Positions 1-7,936 are shown, counted from the stretch's first letter. The stretch is DNA of 64,000 nt from Nocardioides sp. 1609 (GCF_004522105.1 NZ_SPUJ01000006.1:62001-126000); one strand, 5' to 3'. The notes: generated from the sequence alone by a model not told the origin. Numbers and translations: made by a program.

Positions 1-197
1 TTCACGTTCCAACGGCAAGTCGTGCCTGGCGGAAGCCAGCTCCTGTCAGCGGAGCCCCACTGCGACGACGCTTGACCCAGGTCGCACATCAGCATCGCGT
101 CGTTGCCGAGCGCGAGCCACAGCACGACGAGGGCGGTGGAGAGTCCTGCCAGGGTGAACGAGGCGGCGACCAGCCACCGGCCGGGGTAGCCAGACAT
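1..197 (-). CDS. Truncated small membrane protein (runs off the left edge)
   Basis: Reading the minus strand from the ATG at 195-197 gives about 65 codons with no stop before the window ends, so the gene is cut at its 3' end. The product starts MSGYPGRWLVAASF, has one clear hydrophobic helix (about residues 8-33) and then a polar segment with a WLPPGTTCRW motif and cysteines at the far side of the membrane. Codons are strongly G/C at the third position, as in neighbouring genes. I recognise only a generic actinobacterial small membrane protein; no function can be assigned. Confidence 0.7.
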   Translation of the reverse strand, partial: MSGYPGRWLVAASFTLAGLSTALVVLWLALGNDAMLMCDLGQASSQWGSADRSWLPPGTTCRWNV

Positions 198-240
198 GCC
201 GGAACCGTACGTGACTGCCCCGGACGACCGCTCTTGCCGC

Positions 241-321
241 GCGCCGGGCTCCACCCGACCATGCCGCGCGCCGGGCTCCACCCGACCATGCCGCCCAGCG
301 GGCTCCGCCCGACCATGCCGC
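241..321. repeat. Three tandem copies of a 27-bp unit
   Basis: Copies start at 241, 268 and 296 and share the core GGCTCCACCCGACCATGCCG with few changes. Related single copies lie near 848, 6836 and 7937, always between genes, so this is the clustered member of a dispersed intergenic repeat family. Short ORFs across it encode only the repeat itself and are not believable genes. Confidence 0.8.
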
Positions 322-382
322 GCGGTGCACGCTCATGCCGAGAGTCGGGCGTCCTGCTCGTTGGGCTGCTTCACTGTCGTCC

Positions 383-826
383 ATGGAACCGGGCGTGTCC
401 GTGCCGCGTTTATCCGGCATCAAGTACGTCGGTCGAGTTGCCGTGACTGTCACTGGTCTGGTCGTCGCGGGGTGCGGTACAGACAAGCCTGACTCGACGG
501 AGTCTGCCGCGCTGGCCGAGCACGTCGGCACCTATCAGGCCTTCGGCGAGGGTGGCAACGGCGCGCTCCTGGAAGGGACCGTGCGGGTCGTTGACGGCTG
601 CCTCACCGTGGTGAGGGGCGACGGGGAGGCGTATCTGCCGTTCTTCCCGGACGACGAGGTGCGGTGGAACGGTGGGCGCCTCGATTACCTGGGCGAGACT
701 TTCGGTGACGGTGACGCCATCGCTCTGGGAGGCGGCGTATCCGGCATCGTAGAGGGGGCGACGGTTCCAGAGAACTGTGATGTGAAGCCGCGTCTGACTC
801 CATGGACGGTTGCACAGGAAGACTGA
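383..826 (+). CDS. Predicted secreted lipoprotein, unknown function
   Basis: The product is 147 residues. The N-terminal hydrophobic segment ends in the lipobox-like VVAGC followed by GTDKP, so the mature protein probably starts at that cysteine and is anchored outside the membrane. The rest is a compact beta-rich acidic domain with a second cysteine near the end (PENCDV). I chose the ATG at 383 because the upstream in-frame start at 335 would add a non-signal extension. Repeats flank the gene on both sides. Function is unknown. Confidence 0.7.
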   Translation: MEPGVSVPRLSGIKYVGRVAVTVTGLVVAGCGTDKPDSTESAALAEHVGTYQAFGEGGNGALLEGTVRVVDGCLTVVRGDGEAYLPFFPDDEVRWNGGRLDYLGETFGDGDAIALGGGVSGIVEGATVPENCDVKPRLTPWTVAQED

Positions 827-847
827 AGCGTCCGATCACGCCGCGCT

Positions 848-873
848 GCGGGCACCGCCCGACCATGCCGCGC
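848..873. repeat. Single copy of the CCGACCATGCCGC intergenic repeat
   Basis: Contains GCCCGACCATGCCGCGC just after the lipoprotein gene, followed by AGTGCGCGCACG, a G/C-rich partial palindrome. It matches the tandem units at 241-321. Confidence 0.6.
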
Positions 874-1043
874 ACAGTGCGCGCACGTGCCGATCTCAGG
901 GCGCTCCTGAGACGCGTCTTTCCGCCGCGTGTGGGACAGGTCGCGCGCCCGATCTTGATGAGAGTCGAGCAGCAGGCGGTACGTGCGTCAGCCCGCGATC
1001 AGCGGCGGCACGATGAGGCCGGGCCGGCTCGTGCCGGTGCTGG

Positions 1044-1472
1044 TCAGTCGCGTGCGCGCGGTGGGACGCCGAGCTGGCGCGCGAGGTCGCCTACTCGGGC
1101 GCTGATGTCGTCGCGGATCAGGCGCATCCGCTCGAGACCCTCGATGCCGCGCTCGGAGGGTTCGTCGGTGTCCCAGCTCTCGACGCGGTTGTCGATCGGA
1201 TCGACTCGGGCCTCCCGGCCCAAGGTCACCACGAGGTCGGCTGCCCGCACCAGGTCCGGTGTTGCCTCCTTCGGGACCTGCCGGGTGATGTCGATCCCGA
1301 CCTCGGCGAGGACCTCAGCGGAGAGACCGTTGACCGACTCCCCGGGCCTGGTGCCAGCCGAGTCCACGGTCATCGCGTCGCCGACGAGCTCACGCATCAG
1401 GCCGGCGGCCATCTGGGACTTGCCGCCGTTCTTGACGCAGACGAAGAGGACCGAGGGCTTCGAACCGGTCAC
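1044..1472 (-). CDS. Arsenate reductase-like LMW phosphatase protein with a Lys in the P-loop
   Basis: This 142-residue protein has the low-molecular-weight phosphatase fold used by thiol-dependent arsenate reductases, which reduce As(V) to As(III) in the cytoplasm. The P-loop near the N-terminus reads CVKNGGKSQMA: the family pattern CX5R is present except that Lys replaces the final Arg. The C-terminal acid motif is also altered (WDTDEPSE). The GTG start at 1472 overlaps the stop of the upstream 47-residue ORF (GTGA), so it is the last gene of the aquaporin-arsC operon. It could be a reductase variant or a paralogue with another role. Confidence 0.75.
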   Translation of the reverse strand: MTGSKPSVLFVCVKNGGKSQMAAGLMRELVGDAMTVDSAGTRPGESVNGLSAEVLAEVGIDITRQVPKEATPDLVRAADLVVTLGREARVDPIDNRVESWDTDEPSERGIEGLERMRLIRDDISARVGDLARQLGVPPRARD

Positions 1473-1612
1473 AGCCGGGCCACCCGGTCGGCGCGCTCCC
1501 GGGCCTCGGCGCCGGTGTGGGCGACGTGGTCGCGGGGCTGGGTGTCGGTCGCGGGGTGTGCCTCCGGGGCGGTGGTGTCCATGACGTCGCCCGGGGTCAG
1601 TTCGGCGGTCAC
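1469..1612 (-). CDS. 47-residue ORF coupled between two arsC genes
   Basis: The GTG at 1610-1612 overlaps the stop of the upstream arsC as GTGA, and its own stop overlaps the next arsC start again as GTGA. It encodes VTAELTPGDVMDTT followed by an acidic, His/Ala-rich tail with no cysteine and no hydrophobic segment. Overlap at both ends is good evidence that ribosomes traverse it, but it may serve only to couple translation. I do not recognise the product. An internal ATG at 1582 is an alternative start giving 37 residues. Confidence 0.45.
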   Translation of the reverse strand: MTAELTPGDVMDTTAPEAHPATDTQPRDHVAHTGAEARERADRVARL

Positions 1613-2049
1613 GCGGCGGTGAGCACGGACGGCGGCAGCGCACGGCCGGGGGTGAGCTCGGCGACCAGGCCGCGGACGCGCTCGTCGAGGTCGGCGACGA
1701 TGCGGCGCACGGTCGCGTCGTCCTGGCCCTTGGGGTCCTCCACGGGCCAGTCGACGTAGCGGACCCCGGGCACGTAGGGGCACTCCTCGCCGCAGCCGAG
1801 GGTGATGGCCATGTCGCTGGCCGCGATCATGTCGCGGGTCAGGGCCTTGGGGGTCTCGCGTGAGGTGTCGAGCCCGAGCTCCTCGAGCACGCGGGCGACC
1901 TCGGGGTGGATGTGGTCGCCGGGCTCGGTGCCGGCCGACAGCGCGGTGATGGCGTCGCCGGCGTAGTGCTCCGTGAGCAGGCGGGAGATGACCGACCGGC
2001 CGCCGTTCTTGCGGCAGGCGAAGACGACCTGGGGCGTGGTGTCGTTCAT
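1609..2049 (-). CDS. arsC: Arsenate reductase (LMW phosphatase family)
   Basis: The 146-residue product has the catalytic P-loop CRKNGGRS near residue 12 (CX5R-S), a second cysteine pair CGEEC in the middle and the acid loop VDWPVEDP, all typical of the thioredoxin- or mycothiol-coupled arsenate reductases. It converts arsenate to arsenite using thiol chemistry. It starts at an ATG 28 bases after the aquaglyceroporin stop, with GGAG upstream, and overlaps the following small ORF. Operon context with a channel suggests the arsenite produced leaves through that channel. Confidence 0.9.
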   Translation of the reverse strand: MNDTTPQVVFACRKNGGRSVISRLLTEHYAGDAITALSAGTEPGDHIHPEVARVLEELGLDTSRETPKALTRDMIAASDMAITLGCGEECPYVPGVRYVDWPVEDPKGQDDATVRRIVADLDERVRGLVAELTPGRALPPSVLTAA

Positions 2050-2077
2050 GGGGCTCCTTGGGTGGGTGCGCGAGCAG

Positions 2078-2824
2078 TCAGGACGAGGAGGCGGACTGGG
2101 GGTGGTGGGGCACGACGGCGTCCTCGGCGTCTCCGTCGTCCGTGGTGGTGTCGGGGTAGAGCACCAGGGTGATACCGACGCCGACGACGAGGCCGACGAG
2201 CTGCATCGCGACGAACGCGGGTGCCGAGGACGGGGCGATGCCGGCGAAGGAGTCGGAGAAGATCCGCCCGACGGTGACGGCGGGGTTCGCGAACGAGGTG
2301 CTGGAGGTGAACCAGTACGCCGCTCCGATGTAGGCGCCGACCGCCGGGGCGGCGAGGGCGCCACGGTGGCTGCGGACCAGGGCGAAGATGAGCGCCACCA
2401 GTCCGGCGGTCGCGACCACCTCGGCCAGCAGGTGCCCGCCCGTGACGCGTTCCTTGGCCGAGAGGTCGAGCCCGAGGTCGAACATGGCGTTGGCCAGCAG
2501 CGCGCCGCTGATGCCACCGACGACCTGGGCGACGCTGTAGGCGCCGACCTCGGGCAGCGTGATCCCGCCGGGGCCGTGGCGGGCCAGGAACCACTCGGCG
2601 AGCGACACCACGGGGTTGAGGTGCGCGCCCGAGACCGGGCCGAGCATCAGGATCAGCGCCGTCAGCCCGAAGACCGTGGCCATGCTGTTCTCCAGCAGCT
2701 GCAGGCCGACGTCACTGGGACTGAGCTGCTCCGCAGCAGCGCCGGAGCCGACGACCACGGTCACCAGCAGGGCGGTGCCGAGGAACTCCGCGAAGAGCCG
2801 GCGGGAGAGGTGGGGGGCGATCAC
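2078..2824 (-). CDS. Aquaporin / aquaglyceroporin of the arsenic operon
   Basis: About 248 residues with six membrane helices and the two half-helix motifs of the MIP family: HLNPVVSLAE in the first half (NPV rather than NPA) and FANPAVTVGR in the second. In Sinorhizobium meliloti an aquaglyceroporin (AqpS) replaces the arsenite pump by letting As(OH)3 diffuse out after arsenate reduction; the position here between an ArsR fusion and two arsC genes suggests the same job. I chose the GTG at 2824, which has AAGGATGAGGAC before it; a GTG at 2842 is the alternative. No arsenite pump is present in the island. Confidence 0.88.
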   Translation of the reverse strand: MIAPHLSRRLFAEFLGTALLVTVVVGSGAAAEQLSPSDVGLQLLENSMATVFGLTALILMLGPVSGAHLNPVVSLAEWFLARHGPGGITLPEVGAYSVAQVVGGISGALLANAMFDLGLDLSAKERVTGGHLLAEVVATAGLVALIFALVRSHRGALAAPAVGAYIGAAYWFTSSTSFANPAVTVGRIFSDSFAGIAPSSAPAFVAMQLVGLVVGVGITLVLYPDTTTDDGDAEDAVVPHHPQSASSS

Positions 2825-2844
2825 GTCCTCATCCTTGACCACTG

Positions 2845-2871
2845 AGAATAAGTCAGTCAAACTTGCGTCAA
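2845..2871 (-). promoter_or_regulatory. Probable promoter of the aquaporin-arsC operon in a 46-bp divergent gap
   Basis: On the minus strand TTGACG (2866-2871) and TATTCT (2845-2850) are separated by 15 bases, shorter than the usual 17. The element overlaps the first codon of the divergent ArsR fusion, so one bound ArsR could block both genes. Repeated GTCAA/TTGAC words fill the gap, but I see no clean palindrome. Confidence 0.45.
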
Positions 2872-3560
2872 TGAACACTGAGCGAACGTCGACGCAGTCC
2901 GACGTCCAACGTCGGGTGGACGTCCACGCCGCCCTGGCCGACGCCACCCGGCTGCAGGTGGTCGACCTGCTCATGGTCAGCGACGCCTCGTCCTCGGAGC
3001 TGGGTGCCGCCCTCGGCGTCCCGAGCAACCTGCTCGCCCACCACCTCAAGACCCTGGAGTCGGTCGGGCTGCTGGCTCGCCGCCGCTCCGAGGGAGACGG
3101 GCGGCGTACCTACTGGCGCCTTCGCCCCGAAGGGCTCCAGGACCTCGGGACGGCTCCCATCGCCGCGCCCCGACGACTCGTCTTCGTCTGCACGGCCAAC
3201 TCGGCACGGTCCCACCTAGCCGCGGCGCTGTGGGCGCAGGCGAGCCCCATTCCCGTCGCCTCGGCCGGCACCCACCCGGCTGAGCGCATCGACCCCGGCG
3301 CCATCGCCGCGGCCGAACGGCACGACGTCGCGCTGCTGCCCGGCGCGACGCCCCAGGTGCTGTCCAGCATCGAGCAGGACGGCGACCTCGTCGTCACCGT
3401 CTGCGACCGCGCCCACGAGGAGCTCGACCTGCCCGCCGCGTTGCACTGGTCGATCCCCGACCCCGTCGCCGTGGGCTCACCGGCCGTCTTCGACGACGCT
3501 GTCGCACTCCTCACCGAGCGGGTCGGGGCCCTCGTTCCTCGACTCGATGCCGCGTCCTGA
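2871..3560 (+). CDS. ArsR repressor fused to an ArsC-like domain
   Basis: Residues about 15-95 form an ArsR-type winged helix (ADATRLQVVDLLM, then VPSNLLAHHLKTLESVGLL). From residue 102 a low-molecular-weight phosphatase/arsenate reductase domain follows, with CTANSARS (Cys107 to Arg113) as an intact CX5R loop. The total is 229 residues. It probably represses the divergent aquaporin operon and releases on arsenite, and may also reduce arsenate or use the domain as a sensor. The ATG at 2871 has no Shine-Dalgarno and may be leaderless. Such fusions are known in actinobacteria; which activity survives is not visible. Confidence 0.85.
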   Translation: MNTERTSTQSDVQRRVDVHAALADATRLQVVDLLMVSDASSSELGAALGVPSNLLAHHLKTLESVGLLARRRSEGDGRRTYWRLRPEGLQDLGTAPIAAPRRLVFVCTANSARSHLAAALWAQASPIPVASAGTHPAERIDPGAIAAAERHDVALLPGATPQVLSSIEQDGDLVVTVCDRAHEELDLPAALHWSIPDPVAVGSPAVFDDAVALLTERVGALVPRLDAAS

Positions 3561-3667
3561 CACACCCGCCAGACTCCGGCACCCGGCACCACCTGCCCGC
3601 ACCCACCACCGCTCGCGCTCGGATCGTCGGCCGCGCGCTGCGCCCTGCTCCCAGGAAAGGCTCGACG

Positions 3668-4408
3668 ATGAGCACCCACGACACGAGGACCCGCACCTCC
3701 GAAGCCAGTACCCCCACCGGCACCGCGTCCGACACGACGGCACCGGCCATGGATGCGCTGCTGCCGATCCTGAACCTGGAGCAGCAGTACGCGCTGCGGG
3801 TCGCAGCCGTCCGCCTCACCGAGGAGTTCACCGGCACCTTCAACGCCGAGACGATCGAGCGGTTCCTGACCACCTCCTACGACGAGTTCGTCGGCAAGGC
3901 CACACTGGTCAACTTCCTGCCGCTGCTGGCCGAGCGATTCGCCCGCCAACGGCTCCGGGCCCTCGCCCGGCTCGAGGGACACCACGACGACGGCAGACCC
4001 GTCGTGCTGTTCTTGTGCGTCCACAACGCCGGGCGCTCCCAGATGGCGCTGGGGTTCTTCGACCACTACGCCGGTCCCGACGCCGTCGGCTGGTCCGGCG
4101 GCTCAAAGCCCGCCGAGCAGGTCAGCGACGTCGCGGTAGCCGCGATGGCGGAGAAGGGCATCGACATCCGCAACGCCTTCCCCAAGCCGTGGACCGACGA
4201 GGTCGTGCGCGCCGCAGACGCGGTCATCACCATGGGCTGCGGTGACGCCTGCCCGATCTTCCCCGGCAAGCGCTACGAGGAGTGGCCGTTGCCCGACCCC
4301 GCCAGCTGGACCCTGGAGGAGGTACGACCCGTCCGTGACGCCATCGAGCAGCGCGTCCTGACCCTGCTCAGCGAGCTCGAGGTCGAGCCGAGGGTCCCGA
4401 CGAGCTAG
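3668..4408 (+). CDS. arsC: Arsenate reductase with N-terminal helical domain
   Basis: The 246-residue protein has a 30-residue polar leader, a three-helix domain (about residues 35-100, LEQQYALRVAAVRLTEEF) typical of the long actinobacterial reductases, and a catalytic domain starting near 110. The P-loop is CVHNAGRSQMA with Cys117, followed by CGDACP and the acid loop WPLPDPA. The GAAAGG at 3655-3660 before the ATG at 3668 supports this start. Its stop overlaps the stop of the convergent ArsO-like gene in CTAG. It is the most canonical reductase of the four ArsC-type domains here. Confidence 0.92.
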   Translation: MSTHDTRTRTSEASTPTGTASDTTAPAMDALLPILNLEQQYALRVAAVRLTEEFTGTFNAETIERFLTTSYDEFVGKATLVNFLPLLAERFARQRLRALARLEGHHDDGRPVVLFLCVHNAGRSQMALGFFDHYAGPDAVGWSGGSKPAEQVSDVAVAAMAEKGIDIRNAFPKPWTDEVVRAADAVITMGCGDACPIFPGKRYEEWPLPDPASWTLEEVRPVRDAIEQRVLTLLSELEVEPRVPTS

Positions 4409-5775
4409 CAGGACCGGCCGGCGCCGCCGATGGGGACGAGCTGCGGCTCGGCCGCAGCGGGACCGCAGCAGCCGCCGCTGACGGCGACCGCGTCCGGGGT
4501 GTCGAACGCACCGGCACCGTTGCAGACCCCGGTCTCGGGCAGGACCAGCTCGACGCGGCCGGCCGCCTCGAGGTCGCCGGCAAGCGCAGCCACGACGGAG
4601 CGGACCTGCTCGAACCCGGTCATCGCCAGGAACGACGGCGCGCGCCCGTAGGACTTCATGCCGACCAGGTACAACCCCTGCTCGGGCTGGGCGAGCTCGT
4701 TGAACCCGTGGGGGGCCACGTCGCCGCAGCTGTGGTGGTCGGGGTGGATCTGCTCGGCCAGGACCCGCGCAGCGCCGAGGGCCGGGTCGAGGTCGAGGCG
4801 GACCTCGGAGAGGAACGTGAGGTCGGGTCGGAAACCGGTGACCACGATGACCTCGTCGACGTCGGTGACGTGCTGACCGTCGACCGCGTCGATGGTGAGG
4901 CGACCGTCGTCCTGGGTGCTGACGGACTCGGTGCGGAACTGGGTGACGTTGGTGACCAGGCCGCTGGTGGCCGCGGCCTTGGCGTCCTGGCCGAGCTTGC
5001 CGCGCTGCTCGAGCTGGTCGTTGTCGCCGCCGCCGAAGGCGTCTCCCACGCTGGGGCGGCGCAACAGCCACGACACCCGGGTGCCGGCGCCGGGGGCGAC
5101 GTCGGAGGCGGCGACCTGGGCGAGGCCGACCAGGACTCCTTGGGCCGAGGCACCCTTGCCGGCGACCGCGACGTGCTTGCCGGCGTAGCGGGCCGCGACG
5201 CCGGGGTCGTTGAAGTCGGGGATGCCGTAGGTGATGCGGGCGGCGTTCTCGCCCTCACCCAGCGCCGGGTAGCCGTCCGCGCCCAAGGGGTTGGGTCGTG
5301 TCCACGTGCCCGAGGCATCCACGACCGCGCTGCCGAGCAGCCGCTCGCGCCCGGCCGGGCCCTCCACGTGCACCGCGAACGGGTCGTCCTCGCGGCCGGA
5401 GTCGACCATCAGGTCGCGCCCCGCGCGGCCGATCCCGACCACCTGGGCGCCGTAGCGGACCTCCCCACCGTCAGTGGCGGACAACAGGTCCGCGAGCGGC
5501 TGGAGGTACGCCGAGCGCCACTGCCCGCCGGTCGGGAAGGCGGTCTCGTCCGGCGCCGTCCAGGTCCCGGCGGCCTCGAGCAGGCGCCGGGCGACCGGGT
5601 CGACGAGCTCGGACCACGCCGAGAACAGCCGGACGTGCGCCCACTGGCCCACGGCCGCACCGGCATCCGCGCCGGACTCGAGGACGACGAAGTCCATCCC
5701 GCGCTCAGCAGCGTTGGCTGCCGCGGCCAGCCCGATGGGGCCGGCGCCGACGATGATCACGGGGTGCTGCTTCAT
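4405..5775 (-). CDS. arsO: ArsO-like FAD/NAD(P)-binding oxidoreductase
   Basis: The 456-residue protein starts with a Rossmann dinucleotide motif (VGAGPIGLAAA, residues 9-19) and has a second one near VAGKGASAQG, with the ATG motif-like VVTGFRPD later, as in flavin-dependent monooxygenases and thioredoxin-reductase-like enzymes. ArsO proteins of this type sit in ars operons and are proposed to oxidise or otherwise process arsenicals, but the reaction is not firmly established. The C-terminus carries CNGAG, GGCC and a final SC, a cysteine set that could bind As(III). The ATG at 5775 has AGGAG upstream. It is divergent from the ArsR-ArsN fusion. Confidence 0.82.
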   Translation of the reverse strand: MKQHPVIIVGAGPIGLAAAANAAERGMDFVVLESGADAGAAVGQWAHVRLFSAWSELVDPVARRLLEAAGTWTAPDETAFPTGGQWRSAYLQPLADLLSATDGGEVRYGAQVVGIGRAGRDLMVDSGREDDPFAVHVEGPAGRERLLGSAVVDASGTWTRPNPLGADGYPALGEGENAARITYGIPDFNDPGVAARYAGKHVAVAGKGASAQGVLVGLAQVAASDVAPGAGTRVSWLLRRPSVGDAFGGGDNDQLEQRGKLGQDAKAAATSGLVTNVTQFRTESVSTQDDGRLTIDAVDGQHVTDVDEVIVVTGFRPDLTFLSEVRLDLDPALGAARVLAEQIHPDHHSCGDVAPHGFNELAQPEQGLYLVGMKSYGRAPSFLAMTGFEQVRSVVAALAGDLEAAGRVELVLPETGVCNGAGAFDTPDAVAVSGGCCGPAAAEPQLVPIGGAGRSC

Positions 5776-5798
5776 GGATCGCTCCTGAGGTCGCGGTT

Positions 5799-5816
5799 CA
5801 TCGACGTACATCGATG
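5799..5816. promoter_or_regulatory. 18-bp palindrome, likely ArsR operator
   Basis: CATCGACGTACATCGATG reads the same on both strands except for one mismatched pair, between the divergent arsO and arsR-arsN genes. A looser ATCG-N8-CGAT pair follows at about 5828-5843. The position suits repression of both genes by the adjacent ArsR fusion. Confidence 0.6.
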
Positions 5817-5852
5817 GAAAGACAGTATCGATCTGGACCGATGAAGGCAAGC

Positions 5853-5858
5853 TACCCT
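5853..5858 (+). promoter_or_regulatory. -10 box TACCCT of a leaderless promoter
   Basis: TACCCT lies six bases before the ATG at 5865 and there is no Shine-Dalgarno, which places the transcription start at or next to the start codon. Confidence 0.5.
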
Positions 5859-5864
5859 GGGACC

Positions 5865-6776
5865 ATGACGATCGGCCCGGCTGTGACGCAAGGATCCTGC
5901 GCCTCCGACGCCGGGCACGAGACCCTCGGGGAGGGCGGTCGGCACGGCCGAGAGCGGACGATGCTGTCCCGCTCCGAGGCCGAGCGCTACGCGCAGTGGT
6001 TCGCCGTCCTCGCCGACCCCACCCGCGTCCGCCTCCTGCACACCATCTCGACCTCCCCGAGCGGCGCGGCGCGCATCGGCTTCCTGGCGGCCGAGCTCGG
6101 CATCAGCCAGTCGACGTGCTCGCACCACGTGGAGGTGCTCAGGAAGGACGGGTTCGTGGTGGTCGACAAGGTCGGTACCGCGAGCGTGGTGTCGATCAAC
6201 GCGGCCTGCTGCACCGGCCTGCCCCACGCCGCAGACGTGGTCATGGGCACCCTGACCTCACCACCGTGCTGCCCCGAGGACCTCCCCGCCGACGTCGCCA
6301 CGCGACCCGTGCACGCCGACGACATGACGGCCGTGCTGGCCATCTACGACGAGGGGCTCGCGACCCGCAACGCGACCTTCGAGACCCGTCTTCCCACCGA
6401 GACGCAGCTGCAGGAGCGGTGGCTCCCGTCGCTCGCCTGGGTGGCCGAGCTCGACGGCGAGGTCGTCGGCTGGTCAGCCATCACCCCGGTCTCGGCACGC
6501 GAGTGCTACTCCGGCGTCGGAGAGACCTCCGTCTACGTGACCGCCGCGGCCCGCGGACGCGGCGTCGGCAAGTCCTTGCTCTTCACCCAGGTCACCGAGG
6601 CCGACAAGGCCGGCCTGTGGACGCTGCAGACCTCGATCTTCCCGGAGAACCGCGCCAGCCTCGCGCTCCACCACTCCGCCGGCTACCGCACCCTGGCCGT
6701 CCGCCAGGGCATCGCCCAGCTCGACGGCGTCTGGCGCGACACCGTGCTGCTCGAGCGTCGCAGCGACCTGACCTGA
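5865..6776 (+). CDS. ArsR regulator fused to an ArsN-like GNAT acetyltransferase
   Basis: The 303-residue protein has an ArsR winged helix (about residues 30-115, LADPTRVRLLHTI and GISQSTCSHHVEVLRKDGF), a short cysteine-rich link with NAACCTG and SPPCCPED, and from about residue 145 a GNAT domain like phosphinothricin acetyltransferase (RGRGVGKSL for acetyl-CoA binding). ArsN enzymes of this family acetylate arsinothricin or related compounds. The two CC pairs are good candidates for As(III) binding. The start is leaderless. This fusion couples sensing to an organoarsenical detoxifying enzyme; substrate is inferred from family and neighbours only. Confidence 0.85.
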   Translation: MTIGPAVTQGSCASDAGHETLGEGGRHGRERTMLSRSEAERYAQWFAVLADPTRVRLLHTISTSPSGAARIGFLAAELGISQSTCSHHVEVLRKDGFVVVDKVGTASVVSINAACCTGLPHAADVVMGTLTSPPCCPEDLPADVATRPVHADDMTAVLAIYDEGLATRNATFETRLPTETQLQERWLPSLAWVAELDGEVVGWSAITPVSARECYSGVGETSVYVTAAARGRGVGKSLLFTQVTEADKAGLWTLQTSIFPENRASLALHHSAGYRTLAVRQGIAQLDGVWRDTVLLERRSDLT

Positions 6777-6835
6777 CCTGCTCGACGCCCTCCGGATCGA
6801 CCGGACGACGCCCGGTCGCGCCCTCGGCGCCCTCT

Positions 6836-6875
6836 GGGCTCGCCGACCATGCCGCAGGGAGGGCGCGGACGCTGC
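6836..6875. repeat. Divergent copy of the intergenic repeat
   Basis: GGGCTCGCCGACCATGCCGC followed by AGGGAGGGCGCGGACG, between the ArsR-ArsN and phosphotransferase genes. It shares the GACCATGCCGC core and a GCGGACG tail with the copy at 7937. Confidence 0.55.
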
Positions 6876-6986
6876 CGGCGTGGGGGGCGTCCAGCCCCGG
6901 CCTCCGATGCACCTGCAGGGTGCGGCTCACCGCGACGCACCGCGACGTAGCCTCCAGTGCGACTGCACCTGAGCGAGGAGACCGAG

Positions 6987-7901
6987 TTGACCGACACGCC
7001 GGACCTCGGTCCCCCACCGAAGCGCATCCGCGTCGAGGTGGATCTAGTGCGCAGCCTGATCGCGAGCCAGCTCCCCCAGTGGGCGGGCCTGAGGGTCGAA
7101 CCGGTAGCGAAGGGCGGATGGGACAACTGGACCTTCCACCTCGGCACGGACATGGTCGTGCGCCTGCCCAGCGCCTCCGAGTACGCCCAGGCGGTCGAGA
7201 AGGAGCACCAGTGGCTGCCCGTGCTCGCCCCCAGCCTGCCGCTGCCGATCCCCGAGCCCCTCGCCAAGGGCGTCCCCAGCCTCGACTACCCGCATCCGTG
7301 GTCGGTCTACCGGTGGCTCGACGGCCGCACCGCCACGGTCGATCGCATCGCGGACCCAGTTGGATTCGCCACCGAGCTGGCCGCGTTCTTGGCCGCCTTG
7401 CAATCCGTCGACCCCACCGGGGGGCCGCGACCCGGGATCCACAACTGGTACCGGGGCGGCACCCTCCACACGTACGACGCCAACACGCAGCACGCCCTCG
7501 AGGAGCTCGAGGGCCAGGTGGACGTCGTGAGCGTCCGCAGGGCCTGGACGCAAGCGCTCAAAGCCGAGTGGGACGGTGTCGATCAGTGGTTCCATGGCGA
7601 CGTCGCCGAGGGCAACCTCCTGCTGGACGACGCCGGGCGGCTCGCAGCCGTGATCGACTTCGGCACCTGCGGAGTCGGCGACCCAGCATGCGACCTGGCC
7701 GTCGCCTGGACCCTGCTGTCCGCGGAAGGACGACACGCCTTCCGGGACCGCCTGGAGGTGGCCGAGCCAACCTGGACCCGAGGACGCGGCTGGGCCCTGT
7801 GGAAGACCCTGGCCACGTGTTGGCACACCTACGACGACGTCGACGAAGTCGCCCAGTTCGAACGGGCCAAGCACGTGCTCGAGACCATCCTGCACGCCTG
7901 A
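6987..7901 (+). CDS. Aminoglycoside/macrolide phosphotransferase-family kinase
   Basis: The protein has the APH kinase fold: a hydrophobic nucleotide pocket at the start, the catalytic loop HGDVAEGN (His203, Asp205, Asn210) and the Mg-binding DFG at Asp224, then GVGDPACDLA. These enzymes phosphorylate aminoglycosides, macrolides or small metabolites with ATP. I chose the TTG at 6987 because GAGGAG lies nine bases upstream and a TAGCCT -10 box at 6948-6953 places the transcript start near 6960; the GTG at 6957 would have no ribosome site. No resistance spectrum can be read from the sequence. Length, about 304 residues, is normal. Confidence 0.85.
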   Translation: MTDTPDLGPPPKRIRVEVDLVRSLIASQLPQWAGLRVEPVAKGGWDNWTFHLGTDMVVRLPSASEYAQAVEKEHQWLPVLAPSLPLPIPEPLAKGVPSLDYPHPWSVYRWLDGRTATVDRIADPVGFATELAAFLAALQSVDPTGGPRPGIHNWYRGGTLHTYDANTQHALEELEGQVDVVSVRRAWTQALKAEWDGVDQWFHGDVAEGNLLLDDAGRLAAVIDFGTCGVGDPACDLAVAWTLLSAEGRHAFRDRLEVAEPTWTRGRGWALWKTLATCWHTYDDVDEVAQFERAKHVLETILHA

Positions 7902-7936
7902 GTCACCGACGCGACCCCCGCGAACCTGCCGCACAC

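Noticed and set aside
241..321. Tandem repeat considered as a CRISPR array
   Set aside because: The units are contiguous with no spacers, and no cas genes are present.
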